64,000 nucleotides of DNA from Siphonodentalium dalli (GCA_032622095.1 CP136069.1:13812450-13876449); one strand, 5' to 3'; shown: positions 32,605 through 43,557, counted from the stretch's first letter. Notes: generated by a model not told the origin, from the sequence alone. Numbers and translations are program-made.

Positions 32605-33075
32605 AAAAACACATCACAGAGAAAACAATAAGCGCGTATTCTAACGATATCAAATGCAAGAATCGAGGATGTCCAGACTGCCCCCAGAACGTACCCTGTT
32701 AAGTATACATATAACACGTTCAACGTCAGTCTATGCGAATCAGTAGTCCCTGTAACCTCATCCGCCAAACATACTACCCGATCATCTGAACTTGAACCAT
32801 ATACATGGTATTGAACATCCCTCGGGTAGTATCCATTTTCACACACTCTTAAACTAAGCCCTAAACTCATAAATTACATATACACAATATGTGCACGGCT
32901 CACCCAAGGCCATCTTACTATAAGTTATTACTTTCTATATTTACCATAGTGGGGATGGCAGGAAGACAGTCTTGCCAGATTATGCCATCCCCCACAATAT
33001 ACGACAGAATTATACATAATTGTTATCATTATTATGTAATATGTATGTGTATTGAAATAAAATATCCTATCCTAA
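32605..33075 (+). mobile_element. Insert within E, possible retroelement 3' end
   Basis: This stretch is absent from the related copy, where the text runs straight from atcagtaccta to acttaaaatcaaaagc (near 10790-10805). Its right end reads gtgtattgaaataaaatatc-ctatccta, resembling a polyadenylation signal and short tandem tail of a non-LTR retrotransposon. No reverse transcriptase motif can be read; the 91-codon minus-strand frame is not recognised. Confidence 0.45.
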
Positions 33076-33584
33076 ACTTAAAATCAAAAGCTCAAATAAT
33101 TTGTCTTAAGAAGGGGTTAAAGTATTTGGGGTGGGGGGTGGGGGTTCATTTTAAATCTCATAACTCTGTCCCTATTCACACAAGGACAATTATCCAGCCA
33201 GCAGGTTGTTTATCTTTACCTTCATACAACCACCCCCTAAAGCTCTGTAACATATGTCATCACTCAATTAATAACAGATTTCGCTTGGAATGACATCTAT
33301 TAAAGGTACTCTCATATACTCTGGATATTGGATGTTCACATGGCAATTTATTGATATCATTATATTACATGCAACTATTGCAATAAAATCTTAATATTTT
33401 CAAAACAGGACATCACACCTAATTAATGGTATACAACTAAAAAAAATTAGTGTCAATGACAATTTTCTTTTTAATTAAATAATTTTTTTATTATTATAAA
33501 AGTTTTAAAATATTTTTTGCATGTTAAATTGAGCGAGGAAATTCAATCTAAAAAATATTTAAAAAACTTAAATTTCTAATTTAA

Positions 33585-33990
33585 AAAAAAAGGGTCATAA
33601 CTACTTTAAAATAAATCGGATCAAACCCATATTCGAACTTGATCTGTATTTTGGACTGACAATCTCACATACCCAATTTGGTGTCAATCAGATAAAACAT
33701 TTGTGAGTTATGGCAGCATGCGTGAATTCTAAGTCAAAAATGGGCCATAACTCTGTAAAAAAAAAACATATTCGAACTCGAACTGTATTTTGGGCTGAGA
33801 AACATATATACAAAATTTGGTTCCGATCAAATAGAAAATGTTAGAGTTATCGTATTATGCCTAAAGTGTCTACGGACGGACAGACAGACGGACGGACAGA
33901 CAGGCGGAAGTACAGACGGACGGACAAACGACGAGTGGTCAATCCGGACATTGACACTATGTGTACCATACTATGGTATAGGTACACATA
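33585..33990. repeat. GGGTCATAACT / GGACGGAC block inside E
   Basis: Two ~140-bp units (33590 and 33735) with 'tattcgaacttgatctgtat' type text, then GGACGGACAGAC tract 33873-33930 and accatactatggtataggta. The parallel block lies at 11275-11505. Confidence 0.8.
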
Positions 33991-34539
33991 AAAAGTTTTA
34001 TCTCATGCAGAGTACAAGAAAAATATATCAAACCTGGTGTGCCTAATATTTCTATTCACATTTGTAATCAATTGAAATCAATGTCGAAAAAGCTTTCCAT
34101 TAATATATCAATAAAACAAACTAGACCTACAGTTCTAAAAGTGTTATGAACAATTATTTTGTTCTCATAAACTGATACAGAGCTCTCAAGTTCTTAAAAA
34201 TTTGAAAACCAAAGTTGTCTTCCCATGCAACCAACAAAATTCCAACAAATCTACTATATTAAACACAATCACATTATTAACCTCCAATAGTAATGCTATT
34301 AAACAATAACCAAAGAGCTTTGTGGGAGTTGATAAATCCTTGAGCCTACACTGTACACACATTATGGAAAAGCAATAAACAACAGATGGCTATTAGAGTG
34401 CAGCAGTGAGTATCAGATTTCATTATCAATAATACAGGTTATCTGATATCTCTCTTACTGATATCACAAGTAAATAGTTGTAAGCTGCTATGGTTATATA
34501 TTGTAAACATATATCTCAAATCTGTTCAATTCTTAGTTA

Positions 34540-35070
34540 AAAAGGGGCCATAATCTGCTATAAAAAACAGGATCTGACCCATATTCAAACTTGATCTGTA
34601 TTTTGAGTTGATTAACTCACATACCAAATTTGGTTCCAATCAGATGAAAACTGGTAGATTTATCGAAGCATGCATGAATTCTACGTCAAAGGGCCATAAC
34701 TCCATTCAAAATAATCTGATCAAACCCATATTCGAACTCGAACTGTATTTTAGGTGGAGAAACTGACATACCAATTTGGTTCTGATCAGAAAATTTTATT
34801 TTTAGTTATCATAGAATTCGTGAATTCTAAGTAAAAAAAAAGGCCATAACTCTGTAAAAAAAAGTCCGATAAAACCCATATTCGAACTCGATCTGTATTT
34901 TTGGCCGAGAAACTCACATACCAAATTTGGTTCCAATCAGATAGAAAATATTTCAGTTATCGCACCATGCGTAAAGTGTCTACAGACAGACGGACGGACT
35001 AACGACGAGTGGTCAATCCGGACAATGACACTATGTTTACCATACTATGGTATGGGTAAACATAAAAATG
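34540..35070. repeat. GGGCCATAACTC block inside E, three units
   Basis: Three units (near 34545, 34688, 34840), each with ggccataa, 'acccatattcgaactcga' and 'accaaatttggttc', ending in a short GACGGACGGAC tract and 'accatactatggtatgggta'. Confidence 0.8.
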
Positions 35071-35132
35071 TTGTTGTTGTTTTTGGAATCTGATGATATG
35101 GGAACCATCGAATCGGATTGAGTACCTTTAAA

Positions 35133-35560
35133 ATTTCCAATTGACTTATTATTCGTCAATGATGCACTCATTTTAGTGAGCGTCCAATCTCCACCCTGGA
35201 AGAACAACCCATGTTATTTTTATTTAATAAATACACATGCAATTCACAAACGACATAATTATATTCACTCTCAATTGATCGGAAATTAAAAAAGAACTAT
35301 TTTTTACTTTCAATTTCCGATTTGGCCTTCAACAGATAGAGATTGTTTAAAAATTTGCATTGGACAAAATGTTTGACTGATACAGAAGTGCACTGGACAT
35401 AAGCTATTTTGCGGAGGACAATGACCGTGACCGGCCAATTATTTTGAGCCTTGTTCATGTTCTTCTTAGTCGATCATGATGTTTTTATAGACTTTATATT
35501 TTTTTGCACATTTATCCACTGTGTGTGTCTTTGGTCCCTTTAAATATCTTGCTAAAATTC
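35133..35560. other. No gene seen
   Basis: AT-rich sequence right of E; no motif and no family member recognised. Confidence 0.4.
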
Positions 35561-35630
35561 AAAGAATATACATACACAGAACGACACATGCGTTAATGGG
35601 TTTGTGATATGGCACGAGTGCTAGTGTGGA

Positions 35631-35825
35631 AGGATGGGTGGTGTGTAATAAACACACAATGACACGTGTGTTAATGTGTTTGTCGATATGGCACTTGTGC
35701 CATCGCAGAAACATAGAACTCGAGATTGTGCCTCCTGTTCTATCCTTCTGCAATGGCACATGTGCCGCATCGACAAACACATTAACATATGTGTCATTCT
35801 GTGTTTATTACATGCCACCCATCCT
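35631..35825. repeat. 195-bp inverted repeat, ~90-nt arms
   Basis: aggatgggtggtgtgtaata…gcagaaacatagaa is complemented by ttctatccttctgc…ttattacatgccacccatcct around the centre ctcgagattgtgcctcctg. Arms carry several mismatches. A third diverged partial copy (gaacgacacatgcgttaatg) lies just upstream at 35578. The open frames on both strands here are mirror translations of the arms. Confidence 0.85.
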
Positions 35826-35829
35826 AGAA

Positions 35830-36370
35830 CCATCAATTAAAAAAAACAGGTGTACAAGGTTTATTGAGGCACATATACAGGGCCAAACTCCAGGCAGAGT
35901 TATCTCCCATCGCTCGCTGAGACATCACTGCCATAAGGACATTTGGTAAGGATTTCTCACATGATCTTAGTTCTTATGTTTTAGGATTAAAATTGTCTAT
36001 GTCTGACTCAGTTCATATTGTTCTTATATTTACACACTAAGTGTTGTCATCACTAAATCCAGCATTCTGATTGGTCGGCGCCCACGTGGCTAGTTGCAGT
36101 TATTTCTCGGTGAATGCGTAACGCCTCATAACACCAAGCTAATAACACCATCGATACGTCATTAGGTTTGGAAAGACGAACGCGTAATGTTTTGGGCGCA
36201 TTTGGACTCGCGCAGGATTGACTTAATACATCATCGGGTTTCAATATGAAGAGAAATTGTTCCTATTAACTTTTGCCAAGGGTGCTATTGGGTATTTTGG
36301 GCTGATCTTGTCACGATACACTTTTCGATTTAAATATATTTACAAAAGTGGCTTTTTCGCTAAATGTATA
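35830..36370. other. No gene recognised
   Basis: Appears unique within the window; a 63-codon minus frame (36053-36244) has no motif. Confidence 0.4.
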
Positions 36371-36373
36371 TAA

Positions 36374-36538
36374 ATATAAGGATTAACTGTCATGTGGACT
36401 ATTTTTATGGAGATGTAACGGTGAGGTAAGTGGACATAACTTGTATGTAAAACCCTTCGGGTTTTACACAAGTTATGTCCACTTACCTCACCGTTACATC
36501 TCCATAAAAACAGTCCACATGACAGTTAATCCTTATAT
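36374..36538. repeat. Near-perfect fold-back, ~75-nt arms
   Basis: atataaggattaactgtcat…gtaaaaccc, loop ttc, gggttttacacaagtt…cagttaatccttatat. Arms differ at very few positions (for example tatttttatgg / cataaaaacag). No other copy in the window; TA can be read at both borders. Confidence 0.88.
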
Positions 36539-36886
36539 CAATACCGAAAGAATAACCATTATTGCAAACTTAATTGTGGTCAAAATAAGATAATAGGTGA
36601 CTAAAAATATAGTTCCGACGATACATAAAAATAGATGTATCGGTCTGCAAAATACCCTCCTTGTGGCAGTGATCTATCACAGTGATAATGGAGAGGGCGC
36701 TGCATGCAGTTTGATACCGGGCTTGTTTTGTCATGTGTGATGATGCTTTTATTTTATAGTTCCAGTTTCGTGGTTGAGGCAAATGTCATTTGACGTCAAT
36801 GAGACGTGTATGGAACGTACGTTGTATATGGAACGTACATTCCATACGGATTTGTAAATATGGAACAGCAATAATACTTTACTTCT

Positions 36887-37120
36887 ATGAAGTAGGATCA
36901 TGTACATGTACGTAATAGAGTACAAACCTGTGAAGTAGGATCATGCATGTACATGTACGTAATAGAGTACAAACCTGTGAAGTAGGATCATGCATGTACA
37001 TGTACGTAATAGAGTACAAACCTGTGAAGTAGGATCATGCATGTACATGTACGTAATAGAGTACAAACCTGTGAAGTAGGATCATGCATGTACATGTACA
37101 TAATAGAGTACAAACCTGTG
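36887..37120. repeat. 47-bp minisatellite, 5 copies
   Basis: Units gtgaagtaggatcatgcatg-tacatgtacgtaatagagta-caaacct start at about 36887 (4 bp shorter), 36930, 36977, 37024 and 37071. Later copies are almost identical. Each contains the palindromic catgtacatg. Confidence 0.93.
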
Positions 37121-38240
37121 AGCAAATTCGGTTTTGATTGTCCTCGGGCATCAAGCAGAGGTGATGCCGATCTCATTCGGAAATGACTGCTGTACCATAA
37201 ATCCAAATCATCCATCTTCTCCTCTTTATATTCATTCATGTTACTCAGATATCCAGAGTGTTACAACGCAGGTTGTCAAAGTCATGATAAATCCAATTCA
37301 CATATCACAATACAGAAATCGCCTACTTCACAATGTGTTAGAAATCAGGAAAAACATTGTCACTTAATCCAATGCCGATACGAAACAATCAATTTCTGTT
37401 GAAGATTCAATCCTAAACCAATTTAGGAGAACTTGTAAATACATGTAGCACAATCCTAACACACAATGTACACAGTTAATTTTCTCTTTTAATGATCACA
37501 TGAAGCAGTAATTAGAGAAATTAAATTCTCAATTTTTTTAATTTGAGTTCTTAAAATTCAGGTCATAGTTCTGTTTTCACTTATAGTCACTCTATTATAG
37601 TCACTCTATTATAGTCACTCTATTATAGTCACTAATGCCTAAAGCACAGTTCATTCCCTTCTATTGGTTATTGAATTGTGACATGATAGCAACGACTCAT
37701 GACAGCTCATGTATGAAATGTAACTGGCCGACTGTACGAGTGATATGATTGGCCGCAGTGATGTATGGTCTACTTTTATGATGCGTGGTGAACAAACACA
37801 TCCAGTGTCCTTGATTTGTTATTTCAAATTAACTCGCTAATATCTTCCGCTACGATTCTTCGCTGTTTTAGAGATTCGTCGATGAATGCCTGTGTTAAGA
37901 TGAAACGAACAAATCAATTTCAGATCAAGTACCTCCAATAAATAAATCTTGTGGCGGAAACTAATGTGACTGAGATGGAAAACCAGGCTAAGTGACTTCA
38001 TAGAACATGTCGGGAAGACCTAGAAAATAGGCCTAATAAGTAGATTCGCGAAGTATCAGAAGCATACAAGGTGTAAATCTTAGCATTTAGTTACAATTCG
38101 CAGACTAGCTGATGTATATACTGCATGTATCATTGTAACTTATAGTGCTGCCAGTAATCAAAGTAAAAGATCATCTATGTAAATCTAACGAACAGATAAA
38201 TTATAAAGATCAAATGGTTTTTTGATAAAAAAAATCTTGC
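37121..38240. other. No gene; one short tandem repeat
   Basis: A 14-bp repeat tatagtcactctat occurs about 3.7 times at 37580-37632. The remainder shows no coding motif, no known family and no long inverted repeat. Confidence 0.5.
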
Positions 38241-38247
38241 TGCAGCA

Positions 38248-38733
38248 AATAACTTGACAGATGTAGTGACCCCATTAACCTCTTATAATATGGGTGGTGG
38301 GATGGGGTGGTGGGCGGGCACATACAAATAACTTGACAGATGTAGTGACCCCATTAACCTCTTATAATATGGGTGGTGGGATGGGGTGGTGGGCGGGCAC
38401 ATACAAATAACTTGACAGATGTAGTGACCCCATAAACCTCTTATAATATGGGTGGTGGGATGGGGTGGTGGGCGGGCACATACAAATAACTTGACAGATG
38501 TAGTGACCAAATTAACCTCTTATAATATGGGTGGTGGGCGGGCACATACAAATAACTTGACAGATGTAGTGACCCCATTAACCTCTTATAATATGGGTGG
38601 TGGGATGGGGTGGTGGGCGGGCACATACAAATAACTTGACAGATGTAGTGACCAAATTAACCTCTTATAATATGGGTGGTGGGCGGGCACATACAAATAA
38701 CTTGACAGATGTAGTGACCCCATTAACCTCTTG
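38248..38733. repeat. 79/66-bp minisatellite, 7 copies
   Basis: Units start aataacttgacagatgtagt at 38248, 38327, 38406, 38485, 38551, 38630 and 38696. Four are 79 bp and two are 66 bp, the short form lacking one 13-bp gatggggtggtgg. The strand is G-rich (gggtggtgggatggggtggt). Confidence 0.95.
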
Positions 38734-38746
38734 GCTGCTATACACT

Positions 38747-38802
38747 AACGCCCTAAGTAATCGACTCCTTAACCATAGCAGAATTATGGGTAACTTTTCA
38801 AG
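38747..38802. mobile_element. M1 MITE left-arm fragment
   Basis: taacgccctaagtaatcgac to gggtaacttttca, then an abrupt switch into P2 text. Confidence 0.8.
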
Positions 38803-38960
38803 ATCTCATCGGCCCTAATTTAAGGTCTGTAGAGTGCCCTAAAAAAATAAAAAAAATAAAAAAGTTTTTTGGGTTGAATTTATTTTTGGTATGCAAGCAT
38901 GCTATAGCAAATTTAAAAACAAACTGGATAAAACCTTAGGGGCATGTTATAACTCAAAAC
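38803..38960. mobile_element. P2 internal fragment
   Basis: gatctcatcggccctaattt, the gggttgaatttatttttggt spacer and gcatgctatagcaaatttaa match the left inner parts of the P2 elements at 52008 and 55563. Both tips are absent. Confidence 0.8.
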
Positions 38961-40292
38961 TTTCTACAAGAGAAATCCTAGCACAGGCTTGAGTTTAGTG
39001 TGCCTGTCATTTGCAGAATGAAGTCCTCAGAGGGTGAATATGGTGACACTAAATTCACCCTCTGAGGACCTCATTTTGCAAAAGACAGAATAGAGCAGAA
39101 ATTAAAATTAGAATGAGAACGTTATCCCGCATAGCAGCTAGCATCACCAAATTCACCCTCTGGGGACCTCATTCTGCATTTGCATCTACTGTGAAGTTCC
39201 CAAATGGTGAATATTGTTATGTACACCCATTGGGAACCTCGATTATGCAATGTGTCGTCTGCCAATTTGGGGATATAGAGAAACTAAACTAAAAAAGAAG
39301 TTTCTATAGAAATTTGATAATAAAGAAACTTTCCAGAGAAGATGAGACCTAAGCAGAATGAGGTCCCCCAGAGGGTGAATTTTGTGACACTCTGAGGACC
39401 TCATTCTGCAAATGTCAGAGACACTAAAGGCTTGAGTAGAGCAGAAATGAAAACTAGAATGAGGTTCCCAGAAGGTGAATTTGGTGCTAGCCCAGTGTGC
39501 AAGGTACATGTAGCTTCACTAAATTCACCCTTTGGGGGGCCTCATTCTGCAAATATCAGAGTTGAATAGAGCAGAAATGAAAACAAGAACCCTGTCTCCA
39601 GAACCTTGAAGAATTCTAGGATAACAGGAACAGTTAGTATTCATTATGATAGTCAGACTCCATTCTACATAAAGTGTTGATGAGAACAGTGAGAGTAATT
39701 ACAGGAGACAGCTCCGTATACAATGCTCAGTCCCCACTGGACAAAGAACTGCGAAATTATGCAAATATTATTCCGTCACTATACTCCATTGAGATTCGGT
39801 TAACTTCAGAAAGTAATTGATGTTGTTATGGTTCCATTTCTACAGAATGAGGTCCCCAGAGGGTGAATTTAGTGACACGATACCGCATAGCCTCTGCGGA
39901 CATTCTGCATGACATCATCTGCTATGGCCGGAAGACACAGACTCAGATTGAAGTTGCCAAATGGTGAATATTGTGATGTACAGTCCCATTGGGCACCTCA
40001 ATTATGCATTCTGTCGTCTGCCAATTTGGGAATATATCTAGATATCTAGATAGAGAAACTAAACTAAAAAAGAAATAGAATATATGTCAAGATATTTGAT
40101 AATAAAGTAACTTTCGAGAGAAGATGAGGCCTAAGCAGAATGAGATCCCCAGAGGGTGAATTTAGTGATGCTATAGCACACTATGCACGATAGCGTGACA
40201 TTAGTCACTAATTTCACCCTCTGGGAACCTTATTCTGCAAATGTCAGACACTAAACTCAGGCTTGACTTTGCTAGAATTTCTCTTGTAGAAA
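38961..40292. mobile_element. F1 composite, 1.3 kb, with extended terminal repeats
   Basis: tttctacaagagaaatccta (38961) and taga-atttctcttgtagaaa (ending 40292) are inverted copies outside the normal tips (cttgagtttagtgtgcctgt and gacactaaactcaggcttg). Between them lie several GAATGAGGTCC cassettes and at least two long-form centres (39180-39350 and 39940-40135), separated by gagcagaaatgaaaa text. It looks like several F1 units recombined or nested. Confidence 0.75.
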
Positions 40293-40671
40293 TATGGAAC
40301 ATGCTGTTCCATATATGGCATACTATAGTTCAACAGTCCTTCCCACAAGGAAAACAGAGAGAGTGCATTTATTTGCTACCGCAATTCAGAAGATGGGTGT
40401 AATATTGCACTCATGAAGTTGGGTTTTTCTCAAACAAAATTTCATTTTGGGATAGACCTATGTCCTAGCGCTGTTACACTTTCATATGCCCATATAAATT
40501 GAACTCACGGCGACGGGAAAGGATCTAAATAAACCTTGAATCAACGTGAGCGAATTCTACGAAAAGATGATGGTTAAAACATAATTAAAAAAAATATATA
40601 TATTGACTCTTTTATGTCAGTGTATAGTGTACACCTGCATTTAGTGATTTACGATCACACGATGGTATCTG
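40293..40671. other. No gene recognised
   Basis: No frame over 60 codons, no repeat family member. Confidence 0.4.
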
Positions 40672-40675
40672 TTAA

Positions 40676-41069
40676 CCCTTTACCCAACAGAAGGGCCCTG
40701 TGACAATGCATTCTATTATATATGCGAGTCGACCATAGGTCGCCTCGCATATATAAGATAATGCATTGGCTTAACACATTAAAAATTATACAATTGTTAA
40801 AGAATGTAAGAAAAAATGGTAAAAAGTGTTAAAAAAAATATTTTTTTTAGGCCAATGCATTCTCTTATATATGCGAGGCGACCTATGGTCGACTCGCATA
40901 TATAAGAGAATGCATTGGCACAGGGCATAACTGTAACCATCACAATGTGGTCAATGAGCCGGTTCCAATGATATCCATATTTGTATGGTTTTATTGAGAC
41001 AGACCCCGAGATAATTTAGGCTGTTGCAGCTTTATTTGGCCGTTTTTGGCCGGTTTGTTGGGTAAAGGG
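40676..41069. mobile_element. P1 element, complete, 394 bp
   Basis: TTAA 40672-40675, tip CCCTTTACCCAACAGAAGGG, hairpin 1 (40703-40769), AT spacer with gttaaagaatgtaagaaaaa, hairpin 2 in opposite orientation (40850-40917), long arm cataactgtaaccatcacaa…ggctgttgcagctttatttg, tip tgttgggtaaaggg, TTAA 41070-41073. This and the copy at 54078 (reverse orientation) define the full P1 structure. Confidence 0.95.
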
Positions 41070-41073
41070 TTAA

Positions 41074-41658
41074 ATTGGGCTCATTTGGGGGACCATGAAG
41101 GTAAAAGTACGATTCAACCCAAATCCCGGTCAAAGTTTTGACTATAGGATTAAATCAATATGGCAGTTTCGAAGCAAATTGAACCTCGAACAATTTGCAG
41201 GACCCTAGTTAGAAACAGCGTGATAGCAATTAATTAATCCAATTGGACGGTCCCCATATCATCAAGTTACAACAACAACATTTCTTCAAAGTACGCTTTT
41301 GTTATCTGAATCGATTAATTACAACAAAATAATGTTAACCGCGCTCTCAACTAATGGTATCAAATTTCCGAAAAGATGTTAGCTGTTCAACAAAATATGG
41401 CCGAATTATCACTTGCATATCCCCATTTTGGCCGTATTTCCACTTGATTTTGGAGTTATCCATCTTCATCCACAATTTTGTCTGAGACCATCAGTTTGAC
41501 GACTCTTTTCTGGGCCACAAATAATTACACATCTCGAGAAACAACAAATTTCAAAAGTCGATATCTAGCTGACCACTCTGAGCTTTGAGAAGCGGGTTCC
41601 TCGACTCGAATCAAATAATTTTCACCCCCGAAGCCAAAGAAATAGTCATTTGGGAGCG
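41074..41658. other. No gene; right part is an E terminal region
   Basis: 41575-41658 (ggttcctcgactcgaatcaa…aagccaaagaaatag) is an inverted, diverged copy of E's end at 32116-32205. The rest is not assigned. Confidence 0.55.
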
Positions 41659-41662
41659 TTAA

Positions 41663-41984
41663 CCCTTTTACGTTCTGTAAAATCGGCCCTTAAAAACTAT
41701 AACTCAAAACTATCACCAAGTATTCATAGTAATAATTTTGATGCCCATGAAAAACGTAAGATTCCCTACAAAATAAGCCTGTTATAGAATATAAGAAACA
41801 ATATTTTTAAATTGTAAAAATTTAAATTGTAAAAAATAATAACAAATGATGAAAAATTGTTAGGCCAAGGCATTCTCTTATATATGCGAGGCGACCTATG
41901 GTCGACTCGCATATATAAGAGAATGCATTGGCACAGGGTATATATTTGGGTTGATACAAAAAATCGGACCTGGCACTCAAAGGG
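41663..41984. mobile_element. P2 element inserted at TTAA in an E tip
   Basis: TTAA 41659-41662, tip CCCTTTTACGTTCTGTAAAA (left tip rearranged), one hairpin (41872-41932), gggttgatacaaaaaatcgg and tip cctggcactcaaaggg followed by TCAA (mutated TTAA). Immediately right, tcaattcagattatgcatc matches E's end ttaattcggattgagtacc. Confidence 0.85.
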
Positions 41985-42092
41985 TCAATTCAGATTATGC
42001 ATCATTAAGTAATTCCCACTTTTATTTTATTGCGTTGACATAATCTGACACCTAAATATAGGTTCCGAGGAATTCTGCATACAGCATATTAA

Positions 42093-42550
42093 CCCTTTTA
42101 ACACGTTGACTGCAGACTCCCATTTAATTACATGCAAAAAGCACGAGTTAACTCGTAGGTGGCAGTCAACGTGTTAAGACTGGAGCTTTATGTAAATTTG
42201 CAAAAACCCTGTGCCAATGCATTCTATTATATATGCGAGTCGACCATAGGTCGCCTCGCTTATATAAGAGAACGCATTGGCCTATCAATTTTTCATCATT
42301 TTTTATCAATTTTTCTTATACTCTTTAAAAAAATTAATAATTTTTTCTTACATTCTTTATCAAATTTTATCATGTTTTCTTACATTCTTTAACAACTTTT
42401 TATTATTTTTTTAATTTTCTTACATTTTTTAACAATTATAAAAAATAGTATAAAATTTGTTAGGCCAATGCATTCTCTTATATATGCGAGGCAACCTATG
42501 GTCGACTCGCACATATAAGAGAATGCATTGACACAGGGTTTTCATGAACC
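42093..42550. mobile_element. P3 element carrying a nested P5
   Basis: TTAA 42089-42092, CCCTTT, then P5 and the rest of the P3 arm (aagactggagctttatgtaa), hairpin 42214-42283, AT-rich spacer, second hairpin 42463-42532 and acagggttttcatgaac. The right tip is degraded where the next P3 begins. Confidence 0.8.
42102..42173. mobile_element. P5: 72-bp TTAA-flanked element inside P3
   Basis: CACGTTGACTGC and its complement GCAGTCAACGTG bound 72 bp, with TTAA immediately outside on both sides (42098-42101 and 42174-42177). The inner text (actcccatttaattacatgc) has no coding capacity. Confidence 0.85.
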
Positions 42551-42556
42551 TATTTA

Positions 42557-42811
42557 CCCTTCCATGACTGGAGCTTCCTGAAGTTTTGCGAAAACCCTGT
42601 GCCAATGCATTCTATTATATATGCATGTCTCCCATAGGGAGCCTCGTATATCTAAGAGAATACATTGGCCTAACAATATTTACCTTGACCTTGTAAGCCA
42701 GTGTATTCTCTTATATATGCGAGGCTCTCTGTAGAAGACTCGCATATATAAGAGAATGCACTGGCACAGGATATTTAATGCTGCACCAGCACAGCTCCCA
42801 TCACGAAAGGG
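42557..42811. mobile_element. P3 element
   Basis: Left ttaCCCTTCCATGACTGGAGC, variant hairpins 42600-42670 (centre ctcccatagggag) and 42705-42767, gctgcaccagcacagctccc and tip atcacgaaaggg, TTAA 42812-42815. It abuts the preceding P3. Confidence 0.82.
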
Positions 42812-42815
42812 TTAA

Positions 42816-43557
42816 AACACTGATTTAATACAGAAATAATTTACAATTCCATGCAATCCAATCCAATTTCAATCCAACATTACACCAGAATAAACTTCTG
42901 TTTTGTCTGCTTACTCTGAATGCACCAGGGAATATATGTCAAATAATCCTCTAAGCAGAATGTTATGTACATGTAACTCTATGATAGGATATATCCACAT
43001 TATAATCCATGTATGAACTGTGTCATGGCCGACCCTGCATGATTACATCTGATTATGAAATTAAATCCTAGTTTTAATCCGTCAGCACAGGAATAAATAA
43101 TTTCCCAATTTAATCGGTCTGTGTACTGAAGTACAATGTATATATACCATGCATTTTTGAGCTTCCGTTTTGTCTTCATTCAGAAAGCATCAGTGAATAT
43201 ACACTCTATATAACTGCTAAAATAAGCAAAATTAGTAGTAATAAATATCCTGCCCTGCATGACCACTAAATGAAATCAGTGGCGGTAACAGTATGATTCA
43301 ACACATCTGCTTTAATTAATCCAATGGAATAAATCAGTGGATGTAACTAAGATTCAACACATCTACTTTATTAAATCCAAATATAACAAACACTAAGAGA
43401 ATGCTGATCACAAACGATTATGAAAATAATTCATGATTTTAATCTCTCAGCATCGAAACAAACAATTCCCTCAGCACCGAAATAGATCAATCAATCAATC
43501 AATCAATCAATCCAGTTGCTTTAATCCAAATATGAATTGTAGCTCTACCTTATTATG
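42816..43557. other. No gene; old internal repeats
   Basis: Loose repetition of 'ttaatccnnatatga' and 'aacaatttcc' type phrases (for example 43045 and 43435) and an AATC microsatellite at 43488-43512. No coding motif. Confidence 0.45.

Larger units (their letters stand above)
32108..35127. mobile_element. Element E: 3.0-kb TTAA-flanked element
   Basis: TTTAAAGGTACTCAATCCGA (32103) and its exact complement TCGGATTGAGTACCTTTAAA (ending 35132) can be read as TTAA target plus tip AGGTACTCAATCCGA. Inside are terminal gattcgagtcgaggaaccca text, an aacgagaggccgatcacgat segment, a 470-bp insert, and repeated GGGCCATAACTC blocks with GGACGGAC tracts. I recognise no transposase. TTAA with AGG-type tips would suit piggyBac or Kolobok groups, but that is inference. 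Confidence 0.75.

Noticed and set aside
35559-35949. Opposing genes on both strands near 35.6-35.9 kb
   Set aside because: The frames are mirror translations of the inverted-repeat arms.
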